The position numbers were made by a program, and so were the translations under genes. DNA of 64,000 nt from Actinoplanes aureus (lineage in GTDB: Bacteria; Actinomycetota; Actinomycetes; Mycobacteriales; Micromonosporaceae), in contig NZ_JADQTO010000005.1 in NCBI RefSeq assembly GCF_015704865.1, positions 418,691 through 482,690 of the forward strand, given 5' to 3'. Positions within the stretch are counted from its first letter, which is position 1. The number at the start of each line of letters is the position of its first letter. Below are positions 35,973-44,302 of this stretch, piece by piece. Below the pieces are notes generated by a model, which saw only the letters and a list, made by a program, of their open reading frames with translations, ran no database searches and was not told the DNA's origin.

Positions 35973-36935
35973 ATGCGGTTCACGATCGACGGCGAAGCGA
36001 TCGACCTCGACGTAGACGCGGTGGCAGCACGCCTACGTGGACTTGCTCCCGAGCAGGTGCAGACGCACTGGGTCGACGTCGAGGGCACACGTTTCCCGGT
36101 CAAGCAGGCGCTGGAGGCAGGATCCGGGATCTCCCGCAACAGATTCACCTCGCAGACCGCCCGCTCGGTGCTGATCCGGCTCGGCTTCGTGACCAGCTCA
36201 TCACCGACCTTGCCAGCCGGCACATCCCGTCCATCGCCACGGACACAGCCGACGCCGCGCATCAGCGCCGAAGAGGCCGGCGCGGCATTCGCCACCCTGG
36301 TCACCTTCTTGCGCGGCAGCCCTCTCACCGACGGAGTCAGCACGCTCGAACATCAGCTAGTCGAGGCCGACCGGCACACCGTAGCCGCCGTGACCAACCA
36401 GGCCGGTCTCACCGACGACCTGCTGCGCTCCGCGTTGATCGTCCGGCGCGACGTCGGCCGGATCAGCGACGTCATACACGCCGCTGTCATCGCACTCGCT
36501 CTGCCAGTCATCCTCGACGAGGGCGAAACCGTGACCAACCGACCATCGCTGGGCCCCGGCAACGACAAATCGCGGCCCTACGACCTGGAGACGAACCGAC
36601 GTGTCGCCGAGTTCAAGGTCGCCGTCTGGTCCGGCGGCGACATGATGCGCAAACGAACGCTGACCGCCGATCTCGTCCATCTAGCCCTCGACGGATCAGG
36701 CCGCCGCCCCGAACTGTGGGTAGCCGGCGAGCAGCCCCTGCGGTTTCTGCGCACCAGCACCACATCGGTCGCCGACCTGCTGTCCCGCTCCTCGAAGCAC
36801 CTGCGCGCCCGGTTCCAGAACCACTACGGCCCAGACCCGATCCCGCTGCACACTTTCACCGCCGAACATGCCGCCCGGGTCCGCTTGTGCAACCTGGCCG
36901 AGGTCCTCCCAGCCGTAGCCTCAGCCCTGCTCTGA
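35973..36935 (+). CDS. Uncharacterised protein with a PD-(D/E)xK nuclease-like domain
   Basis: The product is 320 residues. An N-terminal domain of about 75 residues (QTHWVDVEG, FPVKQALEAG, FTSQTARSVLIRLGF) is joined by a Ser/Pro-rich linker (75-98) to a C-terminal domain. The segment YDLETNRRVAEFKVAVW has Asp 204, Glu 213 and Lys 215 in the D-x(n)-E-x-K spacing of PD-(D/E)xK nucleases. I do not recognise a named family and have no proof of nuclease activity. ATG 35973 has GGGAG 7 bases upstream. Codon usage is slightly less biased than that of its neighbours. A 119-base hairpin begins at the base after its stop codon. Confidence 0.7.
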   Translation: MRFTIDGEAIDLDVDAVAARLRGLAPEQVQTHWVDVEGTRFPVKQALEAGSGISRNRFTSQTARSVLIRLGFVTSSSPTLPAGTSRPSPRTQPTPRISAEEAGAAFATLVTFLRGSPLTDGVSTLEHQLVEADRHTVAAVTNQAGLTDDLLRSALIVRRDVGRISDVIHAAVIALALPVILDEGETVTNRPSLGPGNDKSRPYDLETNRRVAEFKVAVWSGGDMMRKRTLTADLVHLALDGSGRRPELWVAGEQPLRFLRTSTTSVADLLSRSSKHLRARFQNHYGPDPIPLHTFTAEHAARVRLCNLAEVLPAVASALL

Positions 36936-37054
36936 AGAGCCGTCGCGGTCAGGGTCCTGTCCGGCCCAACGTGGGTGCTGTCTCAACGGCCTCAAGACAG
37001 CACCCACGTTGGGCCGAGACAATCCGGCCGGCGGACCCTGACCGCGAAGGCTCT
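36936..37054. repeat. Giant nested inverted repeat directly after the nuclease-like gene
   Basis: Three nested arm pairs: AGAGCC (36936-36941) with GGCTCT (37049-37054); CGCGGTCAGGGTCC (36944-36957) with GGACCCTGACCGCG (37033-37046); and a perfect 21-bp inner stem, 36963-36983 with 36995-37015, with an 11-base loop. About 41 bp are paired in total. It could be a terminator, a structured RNA or a cruciform. No T-run follows. Confidence 0.9.
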
Positions 37055-37164
37055 CTGGACCCTTCGGGGTCAGGGTTGGCAGTCCGCGTTCGGGCGCGAG
37101 CTGACTGCCTGCGCGGCAGCCTTACCGCGACCGTCGGGCGGGGAGTCGTGCGCTTGCGGGCCGC

Positions 37165-37390
37165 GGGACCGGTTGTGGTCGGCGGGTGGTCGCTGGCCAG
37201 CGGCGGGGGGCACTTGCTCGCGGTCCGCGGGCCGGTTGTGGTCGGCGGTCGGTTGCTGGCCAGCGGCCGGAGTGTCTGCTCGCGGTGTGTGGGGCCGGTT
37301 GCGGTCGGCTGGTGGCTGCTGGCCAACGGCCGGGGTGCCTGCTTGCGGCGTGTGGGGCCGGCCAGCCGGTGGCTGCTGACCGTCCGCCCG
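37165..37390. repeat. Tandem 63-bp repeats (3.5 copies)
   Basis: Units start at 37165, 37229, 37292 and 37355 (periods 64, 63, 63). Each begins GG(G/A)CCGGTTG(T/C)GGTCGG in the first three copies and contains GCTGGCCA(G/A)CGGC. The period is a multiple of three, so long open frames appear by chance in several frames. Copies differ by point changes. Confidence 0.8.
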
Positions 37391-37468
37391 GCAGGCGGTC
37401 GAGGTGTTGATCAGCGAGACAGCCACTGCTGCTAGCCCAGTGATCGAAAAGGCGCGGTCTTTGCCGCC

Positions 37469-37522
37469 GGCTGTGCGTCAGGGCTGCTTCGAAGGGCCGG
37501 GAAGCAGCCCTGACGCATAGCC
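37469..37522. repeat. 22-bp stem hairpin
   Basis: The arm 37469-37490 (GGCTGTGCGTCAGGGCTGCT plus two bases) pairs with 37501-37522 over 22 positions (one G-T) around a 10-base loop. There is no gene immediately upstream, so it is not an obvious terminator. Confidence 0.85.
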
Positions 37523-37586
37523 GATTGATCAACGAGGCCGAAAAGCGGGCCCGGCTGTGCCTGATGGCTGTCACCGCTCCCGGGGC

Positions 37587-37690
37587 CGCGCTGTGCCGTG
37601 CCGCGCTGTGCCGTGCCGCGCTGCGCCGCGCTGTGCTGGGCCGTGCCGCGCTGTGCTGGGCCGTGCCGCGCTGTGCTGGGCCGGGGGCCG
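37587..37690. repeat. GC-rich minisatellite
   Basis: Short units CGCGCTGTGCCGTGC and CGCGCTGTGCTGGGCCGTGC are repeated head to tail about six times in all. ACCGCTCC upstream (about 37570) and GGAGCGGT downstream (about 37728) form 8-bp flanking arms. It is likely to vary in copy number. Confidence 0.8.
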
Positions 37691-37894
37691 CAAACGGGCT
37701 CGCCGCTCGACTGCCGCGACACTCCTGGAGCGGTCACCTACCAGACCTTGCGGCCGGTCTCGCGGATCGTGGTGGATCGGGTGGGTAGGGGCGCACCCGG
37801 TCCACCACATTGCCCAAACCACCACGCAACGGCGGCTACCAGCAGTAGGCCCGCGCCGATCGCCTCCCGTGTGGGGCCCTACCACCCGGGCCCG

Positions 37895-38050
37895 GCACCC
37901 AGGGCGCTGGCGAGCAACCACGACGAACCCGCGCCCGGCCCCACAGACCCCAGTAGGCGCCCCGGCCGCTGGCAAGCAACCACCGCGCCCGGCCCCGCGA
38001 ACCTCGGGCAGGCAGCCTGGCCGCGTGGCGAGCAACCGCCCGCCCGCGGC
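37895..38050. repeat. Inverted, diverged copies of the 63-bp repeat
   Basis: The motif (C/G)GCTGGC(A/G)AGCAACCAC occurs about 37910 and 37967, with a shorter version near 38030. It is the reverse complement of the core of the units at 37165-37390, so the same repeat family is present in both orientations about 500 bases apart. Confidence 0.6.
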
Positions 38051-38219
38051 GCGACGGACTGGTGTTTCCCGGCGGGCGCGCTGGGGCCGGGACGGAAAGC
38101 CTGGCTCGCGTGGGGAGGGCGGGCACGCGTCGGCTTCGGCGGGACGCCGGTCACGCGTACCCCGAAAGAGCGGGACCGGCGATGCAAACCTCGGCCAAAG
38201 TCTGTACAGCGCAGCAGAA

Positions 38220-40463
38220 TCAGCCGGCTGCGGAGCGTAGGGCGCGGCCGGTGGCGGTGTCCGGGATGTCGGCGACCGGGCCCGCGTAGAGGATGCAGCC
38301 TCCGTGCCGGCCCGGGCCTGGGCCGAGGTCGACCAGCCAGTCGGCGTGCCGGATGACTGCCAGGTGGTGTTCGATGACGACCACCGTGTGGCCGTCGTCC
38401 ACCAGGCGGTCGAGTGCGTGCAGCAGGATGGCGACGTCGTGCAGGTGTAGTCCGGTGGTGGGCTCGTCGAGTACGTAGAGCGTGGGCCCGGCCGCGTCCC
38501 GCAGTTCTTTGGCGATCTTCACGCGTTGCGCCTCTCCGCCGGAGAGGGTGGTCATCCGCTGGCCCAGGCGTAGGTAGCCGAGGCCGATGGTGTCGAGGTG
38601 CTCGAGTGCTCGCACGATCGCCGGGTCCGGCAGCCGGTGCACGGCCTCAGCGATGGTGATCTCGTCGACGTCCGCGATGGACAGCCCGTCGACGTGGTGG
38701 CGCAGCACCTCGGGCTTGAACCGGCGCCCGCCGCACACCTCGCAGATTGTCTCCTGACCGGCCATGAAGGCGAGATCGGTCATGATGACGCCGCGGCCCT
38801 GGCAGGCCGGGCAGCCGCCGGCCGAGTTCGGGCTGAACAACGCGGCCGGCACGCCGTTGCGGCGGGCGAACAGCTTGCGGATGGCGGCGGCGATCCCGGT
38901 GTACGTGATCGGCGTGGAGCGGCCGTTCGTGCTGACCGGCCGCTGATCGATCACCACGGCGTCGTGCCGGGCGACGAGTTCGGCGGCCAGGCTGGACTTG
39001 CCGGAGCCGGCCACGCCGGTGAGCACGGTCAGCACCGACTCCGGCAGGTCGACGCTCAGGTTCCGCAGGTTGTTGCGGGTGGCGCCGGAGACGGTGATGG
39101 TGCCGTTCCGCTTCCGGGGAGGGCGGGTGTCCTGTAATGGCTGGGCCAGGGCCTTGCCGGTGGGCGTACCGGCCCGGGTCAGCTCGGCGAACGTGCCCTG
39201 GAAGACCAGCTTGCCGCCGTGCTCGCCGGCGCCGGGCCCGATCTCGACGACCTGGTCGGCGGCCGCCATGACGGCCGGATCGTGTTCCACGACGAGCACG
39301 GTGTTGCCGGCGTCCCGCAGCCGGACCAGCAGCGTGGTCATCGCGTCGACGTCGGCCGGGTGCAGTCCGGCGGTCGGTTCGTCGAAGACGTAGAGCATCT
39401 CGATCAGGCTGCTGCCCAGATGCTTGACGGTCTTGACGCGTTGTGACTCGCCGCCGGACAGCGTGGCGGTTCCCCGGCCCAGGTTCAGGTAGCCGAGTCC
39501 GATCGTGTCCATCGCGGTCAGTCGCTCGTGCAGGGCGGTGACCACGGGCAGCGCCCTGGGTTCACGGATGCGGGTCACCAGCGCCGCCAGTTCGGTGATC
39601 TCCATGCGGGACATCTCGGCGATGGTGCGGTCCAGGACGGTGGCGCTGCGGGCCTCCTTGTTGAGGCGGTCACCGTGGCAGTCCGGGCAGGTCTGCGACC
39701 GGGTGAACCGGGCGAGCACCGCGCGCTTGCGGTCCGACAGGTCGTCGGTGGTGTGCAGGTAGATCCGTTCGAACCGTTCGACGATCCCCTCGTACGCCTT
39801 CGCCGGTTTGCCGCCCAGCCGTGCCGCGCGGCGGCCGCCGTACAGCAGGGCCTCGCGCTGCTGCGGGGTCCAGTCCCGCAGCGGGGTGTCCTGGTCGAAC
39901 TCGCCGATGTCGGCGTACTGGCTGTACCAGTAGCCGCCGTCGCCGAAGCCGGGCAGCCGGACGGCGCCGCCGCGCAGCGACCGGTCCAGGTCGAGCACCC
40001 GGTCCACGTCGGTGACCACCCGCTCGCCGAGGCCGGAGCAGGCCGGGCACATGCCGGCCGGGTCGTTGAAGGAGAACCGGCTGGACTCGCCGACGTGCGG
40101 TGTGCTCAGCCGGGAGAAGAGCAGCCGCAGGTACGTCCAGGCGTCGGTGACGGTGCCGACCGTGGACCGCGCGTTGCCGCCGAGACGGCGCTGGTCGATC
40201 ACCACTACCGGGGACAGCCCGTCGATCCGGGCCACGTCGGGTTTCGCCCACTTCGGCAGCCGGTTCCGGGTGAACGGCGGGAACGTCTCGGTGAGCTGGC
40301 GGCCGGCCTCCGCCGCGATGGTGTCGAACACGAGCGACGACTTGCCGGAACCGGACACCCCGGCGAACACCACCAACCGGCCGCGCGGTACGTCCAGGTC
40401 GAGCGCCCGCAGGTTGTTGGTCCGGGCCTGACGAATGCGGATCATGCGCTGCTGCTGAGCCAT
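38220..40463 (-). CDS. UvrA-like ABC ATPase (UvrA2/DrrC type)
   Basis: The product is 747 residues, shorter than housekeeping UvrA (about 950) because the UvrB-binding and insertion regions are reduced. Two ABC modules: Walker A GVSGSGKSS and GVAGSGKSS, signatures LSGGESQRV and LSGGEAQRV, Walker B VFDEPTAGLHP and VLDEPTTGLHL. Zinc-type CxxC pairs are present (CPACSG, CPDCHG, CPACQG, CEVCGG). Such paralogues protect DNA against intercalating drugs or act in self-resistance. It is divergent from a WYL-domain regulator, the probable controller. Confidence 0.92.
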   Translation of the reverse strand: MAQQQRMIRIRQARTNNLRALDLDVPRGRLVVFAGVSGSGKSSLVFDTIAAEAGRQLTETFPPFTRNRLPKWAKPDVARIDGLSPVVVIDQRRLGGNARSTVGTVTDAWTYLRLLFSRLSTPHVGESSRFSFNDPAGMCPACSGLGERVVTDVDRVLDLDRSLRGGAVRLPGFGDGGYWYSQYADIGEFDQDTPLRDWTPQQREALLYGGRRAARLGGKPAKAYEGIVERFERIYLHTTDDLSDRKRAVLARFTRSQTCPDCHGDRLNKEARSATVLDRTIAEMSRMEITELAALVTRIREPRALPVVTALHERLTAMDTIGLGYLNLGRGTATLSGGESQRVKTVKHLGSSLIEMLYVFDEPTAGLHPADVDAMTTLLVRLRDAGNTVLVVEHDPAVMAAADQVVEIGPGAGEHGGKLVFQGTFAELTRAGTPTGKALAQPLQDTRPPRKRNGTITVSGATRNNLRNLSVDLPESVLTVLTGVAGSGKSSLAAELVARHDAVVIDQRPVSTNGRSTPITYTGIAAAIRKLFARRNGVPAALFSPNSAGGCPACQGRGVIMTDLAFMAGQETICEVCGGRRFKPEVLRHHVDGLSIADVDEITIAEAVHRLPDPAIVRALEHLDTIGLGYLRLGQRMTTLSGGEAQRVKIAKELRDAAGPTLYVLDEPTTGLHLHDVAILLHALDRLVDDGHTVVVIEHHLAVIRHADWLVDLGPGPGRHGGCILYAGPVADIPDTATGRALRSAAG

Positions 40464-40525
40464 GGGCCCGACGCTACGAGCAGATGTGGCCGGAAAATGG
40501 CCGCGATTACCGGCAGACTGCGGTG

Positions 40526-41482
40526 ATGGCCGACGTCACGCAACGGGTCCTCGCGCTGCTCGCCACGCTGCAGACCGGCCGGGCGTTCAGCGGTGACGAA
40601 CTCGCCGGCCGGCTGGACACCAGCCCTCGTACGCTGCGCCGCGACATCGAACGGCTGCGCGGCTACGGGTATCCGGTGGAGACCCAGCCCGGACCGGGCG
40701 GCTTCTACCGGCTGGCCCGCGGCGCCGTCATGCCACCGTTGCTGCTCGACGACGACGAGGCCGTGGCGGCGATGCTCGGACTGGCCACCCTGGCCGCGGC
40801 GGGCAGTGCCGGCAGCGGCAGCGTCGACGACGCGGCGGCCCGGGCGTACGGCAAACTCGACCAGTTCCTGCCCCGGCGGTTGCGTCATCAGGCGGCCGCG
40901 CTGCGGTCCGCACTGGAGACCGGCCGGACGCCCGGCCCCAGCACGAACGCCGCCACCATGAGCCTGCTGGCCGGCGCCATCGCCGGCCGGCACCTGGTGA
41001 CATTCGGCTACGCCGGCGCGACCGGGGCCGCCACCGTGCGCCGGGTCGAGCCGTACCGGCAGATCCACTTCCGGTTGCGCTGGTATCTGCTGGCCTTCGA
41101 CACCGGCCGCGACGACTGGCGGGTGTTCCGGATCGACCGGATCGCCGAGCCGCGTGACACCGGCCGGCCGTACGCCGAGCGGCCGCTGCCGGCCCGGACC
41201 GGCCTCGACTACCTGCGGGAGGGCCTGGGCAAGGACGGCCAGCGAGTGGAGTTCACCGTCCACGCCCCGATGCTCGCGGTGGCGGACGCCTTGCGGCACC
41301 ACGAGGCCGACCTCACCGCGCTCGACGGCGATCGCACCCATGCCGTGGTCGTGGTCGACGCCTGGCAGTGGCTGCTGCCGGGTCTGGCCTTCCTGGACGC
41401 CGAGATCGTCATCCACGGACCCGCCGAGGTGCGCGCCGCCTGGCAGCGCTTCGCCGCCCGGCTGCGCCCCGGCGGCGGATAG
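40526..41482 (+). CDS. WYL-domain transcription regulator (YafY-like)
   Basis: The product is 318 residues. An N-terminal HTH_11 (RVLALLATLQTGRAFSGDELA to SPRTLRRDIERLRGYGYPVE, about 5-50) and a WYL domain (about 140-220; HFRLRWYLLAFD, FRIDRIAEP) with a C-terminal WCX extension. WYL proteins often respond to nucleic-acid fragments or DNA damage, in line with the divergent UvrA-like gene. ATG 40526 is chosen; a GTG one codon upstream overlaps. Confidence 0.9.
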   Translation: MADVTQRVLALLATLQTGRAFSGDELAGRLDTSPRTLRRDIERLRGYGYPVETQPGPGGFYRLARGAVMPPLLLDDDEAVAAMLGLATLAAAGSAGSGSVDDAAARAYGKLDQFLPRRLRHQAAALRSALETGRTPGPSTNAATMSLLAGAIAGRHLVTFGYAGATGAATVRRVEPYRQIHFRLRWYLLAFDTGRDDWRVFRIDRIAEPRDTGRPYAERPLPARTGLDYLREGLGKDGQRVEFTVHAPMLAVADALRHHEADLTALDGDRTHAVVVVDAWQWLLPGLAFLDAEIVIHGPAEVRAAWQRFAARLRPGGG

Positions 41483-41500
41483 GCCAGATTGCAGTTCGAT

Positions 41501-41612
41501 CACGCCGCGATCGCCGTCCCGCTCGCGGTGTGCGGGCTGATCGGCCTGCTCAACGGCGTGCTGATCGTGTACACCCGGATGGCGCCGTTCATCGTCACCC
41601 TGGCCGTCCCCG
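41501..41612 (+). pseudogene. Remnant of a sugar ABC transporter permease (RbsC-like)
   Basis: The translation contains AVCGLIGLLNGVLIVYTRMA followed by PFIVTLA, which matches the conserved segment of ribose/xylose-type permeases (GALIGLLNGLLVAY..PPFIVTLAT). No further permease sequence exists on either side: the regulator gene ends at 41482 and a convergent MFS gene occupies 41672 onward. I read it as a deletion remnant about 37 codons long. Confidence 0.6.
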
Positions 41613-41671
41613 CTCTCCCGCGCGATCGCCGCGGGCCGCGCGGCCCCAGCGCGGCCGCCGGGAAACAGCGG

Positions 41672-42844
41672 TCAAACCGCCGCTTTGCGCGTGGCGGCGC
41701 GCGGGACGCGCATGGCGCCGGCGCTGGCGGCGACGAACAGCGCCAGGACCACCGGGATCCAGAGCGCGGCGGGAAGGCCGACCACGGTGGCCGCCGCGCC
41801 GATCAGGATCGGACCGAGCAGGAAGCCGGCGTAGCCGATGCTGACCACCAGCGACAACGCGCGGCCGGCCCGCTGCGGGTCGAGGTTTCCGGCGGCGGAG
41901 AAGACCTGCGGTGCGATGCAGGACAGTCCGATGCCGAGCAGCCCGAAACCGGCGACGCCCGCCACCGGATGGTCCAGCGCGAGCGCCGTGCCGAGGCCGA
42001 GGGCCGCGAGGGCGCCGCTGAGCCGGACCAGCAGAACCGGGCCGAGCGCGGTGACCAGGCGGTCGCCGAAGAGCCGGCCAACGGTCATCATGATCGAGAA
42101 GGCGGCGTACCCGTACGCGGCGAAGCCGGTGGTGGTCTCCAGGTTGTCGCGCAGGTAGACGGCGCTCCAGTCGGCGGCCGCGCCCTCGCCGACGAGCGTG
42201 CAGAGCACCAGCACACCGAAGAAGACCAGCAGCAACGAGCGTCCGGCGGGCTCGGCGGCGTCCGCCCCGGTGACCGCCGCCTCCCGGGCCGGTGCCCCCG
42301 GCAGCAGCCATCGGGCCGCCCAGACCGCCACCACCAGCACCGCCACGCCGACGGCGAGGAAGGTGGTGCCGACGCCGACCCCGTTGTGGGCGAACACGCT
42401 GCCGGTGATCGCGCCGAGGAACCCGCCGATGCTGTAGGTCGCGTGGAACGACGACATGATCGGGCGGCCCCAGGCGCGCTGCACCTCGATCGCGTTGGCG
42501 TTCATCGCGATGTTCAGCGTCCCGTGCGCCGCGCCGAAGGCGAACAACGCGATCGACAGCGTCCAGAGACCCCCGGCGAATCCCGGGGCGATCAGCAGCA
42601 GACCCTCCAGGATCGCCGCCGGAATCAGCACCCGGGAACTGCCGAAACGGTCAGTCAGCCGGCCCAGCGCGAGCATGCCGAGAATGCATCCGGCCGCGAA
42701 GGCCAGCAGGGCGAAAGTCAGCCGCCCGTCGCTGAGCCCGAGATTCTCCTTGACCGTCGGAATGCGGGCCGTCCACACGCCCAGCGCCGTTCCGAACAGG
42801 AGGAAGACCAGCGAAGTCGCGACCCGTGCCCGGCGAATGTCCAT
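41672..42844 (-). CDS. MFS transporter (YbjJ-like)
   Basis: The product is 390 residues with 12 membrane helices. It starts RVATSLVFLLFGTALGVWTARIP, and the loop GRLTDRFGSSRVL is the MFS motif A. The closest group I recognise is the YbjJ-like set of uncharacterised MFS proteins. Substrate unknown. It stands alone, convergent with the permease remnant. Confidence 0.87.
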   Translation of the reverse strand: MDIRRARVATSLVFLLFGTALGVWTARIPTVKENLGLSDGRLTFALLAFAAGCILGMLALGRLTDRFGSSRVLIPAAILEGLLLIAPGFAGGLWTLSIALFAFGAAHGTLNIAMNANAIEVQRAWGRPIMSSFHATYSIGGFLGAITGSVFAHNGVGVGTTFLAVGVAVLVVAVWAARWLLPGAPAREAAVTGADAAEPAGRSLLLVFFGVLVLCTLVGEGAAADWSAVYLRDNLETTTGFAAYGYAAFSIMMTVGRLFGDRLVTALGPVLLVRLSGALAALGLGTALALDHPVAGVAGFGLLGIGLSCIAPQVFSAAGNLDPQRAGRALSLVVSIGYAGFLLGPILIGAAATVVGLPAALWIPVVLALFVAASAGAMRVPRAATRKAAV

Positions 42845-42907
42845 GATCCGATCACGCTATCGCCGCCGGGGAGCGGACACCATGGCTCCCGGTTCCGGAA
42901 CCGCGGG

Positions 42908-43156
42908 CTACGGTTTGCCGAGCTCCTGCCAGCGACTCTCGGACATCTCGACGCCGAACTTCTTCGCCGCGCGCTGGATCCGGCGGAACGCCTCGTCCCG
43001 CTCCTCGTCGGACACGTCCTTGACCTGATCGAAGCGCGCGATCGCGTTGCGTACGTGGCTGGCGTCGTTCAACGGTTCCTTACGGACGCGCGGAAAGGCG
43101 AACTCGCGATCGGGCATCGCGTTGCGGTCCTCGGCGTCCAATTCATTGGTGGCCAT
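42908..43156 (-). CDS. DUF6582-like small protein
   Basis: The product is 82 residues. The central PDREFAFPRVRKEPLNDASHVRNAIARFDQV-type segment matches a small domain, DUF6582, also found fused to phage head proteins and as stand-alone proteins. It is highly charged, without membrane segment. ATG 43156 is taken as start; the ribosome binding site is weak. GGGTAC about 11 bases upstream, with GAAT 16 bases before it, could be a SigB-type promoter, with low confidence. Confidence 0.7.
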   Translation of the reverse strand: MATNELDAEDRNAMPDREFAFPRVRKEPLNDASHVRNAIARFDQVKDVSDEERDEAFRRIQRAAKKFGVEMSESRWQELGKP

Positions 43157-43192
43157 GGCCCGGATGTACCCGGACCCCGGCCGCTCCATTCC

Positions 43193-43663
43193 TCAGCGCG
43201 TTCGCTGGAACGCCCGGCGGCCGAAGGCCGTCAGCGCGGCGACCGCGACTCCGACCAGCAGAATTCCCGCGGCACCCATGACGAACAGAACGAGCAGGCC
43301 GGCTCCGATGTTGGCGCCGATCACCCCCATGGTCATCACCCGCCAGGCCCAGCCGGCGAAGACACCGACCGCGATCAGCGGCACCAGCGCCAGCCACCAC
43401 CGCGCGTCCAGGCGGCGGGTGGCCGCCGACCGGATCAGCACACCGAGAGCGCCGGCGGCGGCCACGCAGGCGACGATTCCGAGGGTACGATCAGCGGCCG
43501 GCCCCAGCGTGCCCGGGCCGAACGATCCGTAGTCGAGCGGAACGCCGTCCGCCTCCAGCTGCCGCAGCGACTCGCTGGTGAGATCGCCGATCAGCCACCA
43601 GGACGCCACCGGCACCGCGAGCAGCAGGACGATCGCGGCCAGCGGCAATCGTGACTTCAGCAT
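43193..43663 (-). CDS. Hypothetical four-TM membrane protein
   Basis: The product is 156 residues with four hydrophobic segments (about 6-26, 58-78, 88-108 and 115-140). I do not recognise it. ATG 43663 has GGAGAT 5 bases upstream. Its start is 14 bases after the stop of the upstream gene at 43678, so the two are likely co-transcribed. Confidence 0.65.
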   Translation of the reverse strand: MLKSRLPLAAIVLLLAVPVASWWLIGDLTSESLRQLEADGVPLDYGSFGPGTLGPAADRTLGIVACVAAAGALGVLIRSAATRRLDARWWLALVPLIAVGVFAGWAWRVMTMGVIGANIGAGLLVLFVMGAAGILLVGVAVAALTAFGRRAFQRTR

Positions 43664-43677
43664 CTGATCTCCGTCTC

Positions 43678-44283
43678 TCAGGAGTAGAACGGGCGGTCGG
43701 CGGAGCGGTCGGTGGGAACCACGTCGAGGCGCGGGTCGGCGGCGAGCCGCGCGATCAGCCCCGGGTCGCCGCCGATGCCGGCCCAGTGCGGGTCGACGTC
43801 GAAGGCGAAACACCAGGCGCGGTCGGCCGGCCAGACGAACGCCGGCTCGGCGTCGTCGAGCCGCACCTCACCGGGCCAGCCGGCGGCCGAGTCCCAGGTG
43901 CCCACCTCGGCCAGCGGTCCCCGGAACAGCCAGTAGGCGCGGGCCGGCAGCTGCACCTTCCGGTCGTACCACGGGTCGGGCCGCCACTCGTCGCTCACCA
44001 CGTCCGACTGGCCGAAGCCGTCCCAGACGCAGAAGTAGCAGTCGCCGGGCGTGGTGGTCTCGGCGGCCAGCAGCTCGAAGAGCCGGGGTAGCTGCTCGGA
44101 ACGCCAGTCCTCCGCCTCGGCGTCGTTCTCGCTCATGCCGGGGCGTACCGGATCGGGCAGCAACCGCAGCCGCGCGTACGCGTCGAACCCGCCCGGGCCC
44201 AGCGTGACGAGATCCTCCCACGGCAGTTCGCTGTCGGCGATCCAGTCGGCGGGCGCGGGGTCGGTGCAGAAGTGGAGTGTCAC
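43678..44283 (-). CDS. Hypothetical soluble protein
   Basis: About 201 residues, rich in Trp and acidic residues (WIADSELPWEDLVTLGP, WRPDPWYDRKVQLPARAYWL). It has no signal or membrane helix. It resembles conserved actinobacterial proteins of unknown function that look like SMI1/KNR4- or immunity-type folds, but I cannot assign it. The start GTG 44283 is provisional. Confidence 0.6.
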   Translation of the reverse strand: MTLHFCTDPAPADWIADSELPWEDLVTLGPGGFDAYARLRLLPDPVRPGMSENDAEAEDWRSEQLPRLFELLAAETTTPGDCYFCVWDGFGQSDVVSDEWRPDPWYDRKVQLPARAYWLFRGPLAEVGTWDSAAGWPGEVRLDDAEPAFVWPADRAWCFAFDVDPHWAGIGGDPGLIARLAADPRLDVVPTDRSADRPFYS

Positions 44284-44302
44284 GGTGACGTTGTATCGCA
44301 GG

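Larger units (their letters stand above)
37055..38219. other. Gene-free, repeat-rich segment
   Basis: About 1.2 kb between the giant hairpin and the UvrA-like gene. I found no reading frame with normal codon bias, ribosome binding site or recognisable protein. Open frames here are low-complexity Pro/Arg/Ala products of repeats, in both directions. The contents (63-bp repeats in both orientations, a 22-bp hairpin and a GC-rich minisatellite) are listed separately. Confidence 0.7.

Noticed and set aside
37165..37390. CRISPR array
   Set aside because: The copies are contiguous and differ by point mutations. There are no unique spacers between short identical repeats, and no cas genes are present.
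36949..37574. Minus-strand Pro/Arg-rich open frames with 21-residue repeats
   Set aside because: The 63-bp DNA repeat is a multiple of three, so repeated peptides appear in several frames. No ribosome binding site or codon bias supports translation.
41489..43654. Plus-strand frame of about 720 codons starting at the permease remnant
   Set aside because: Only the first 35 or so codons look like a protein family. The rest is antisense to the MFS and small genes.
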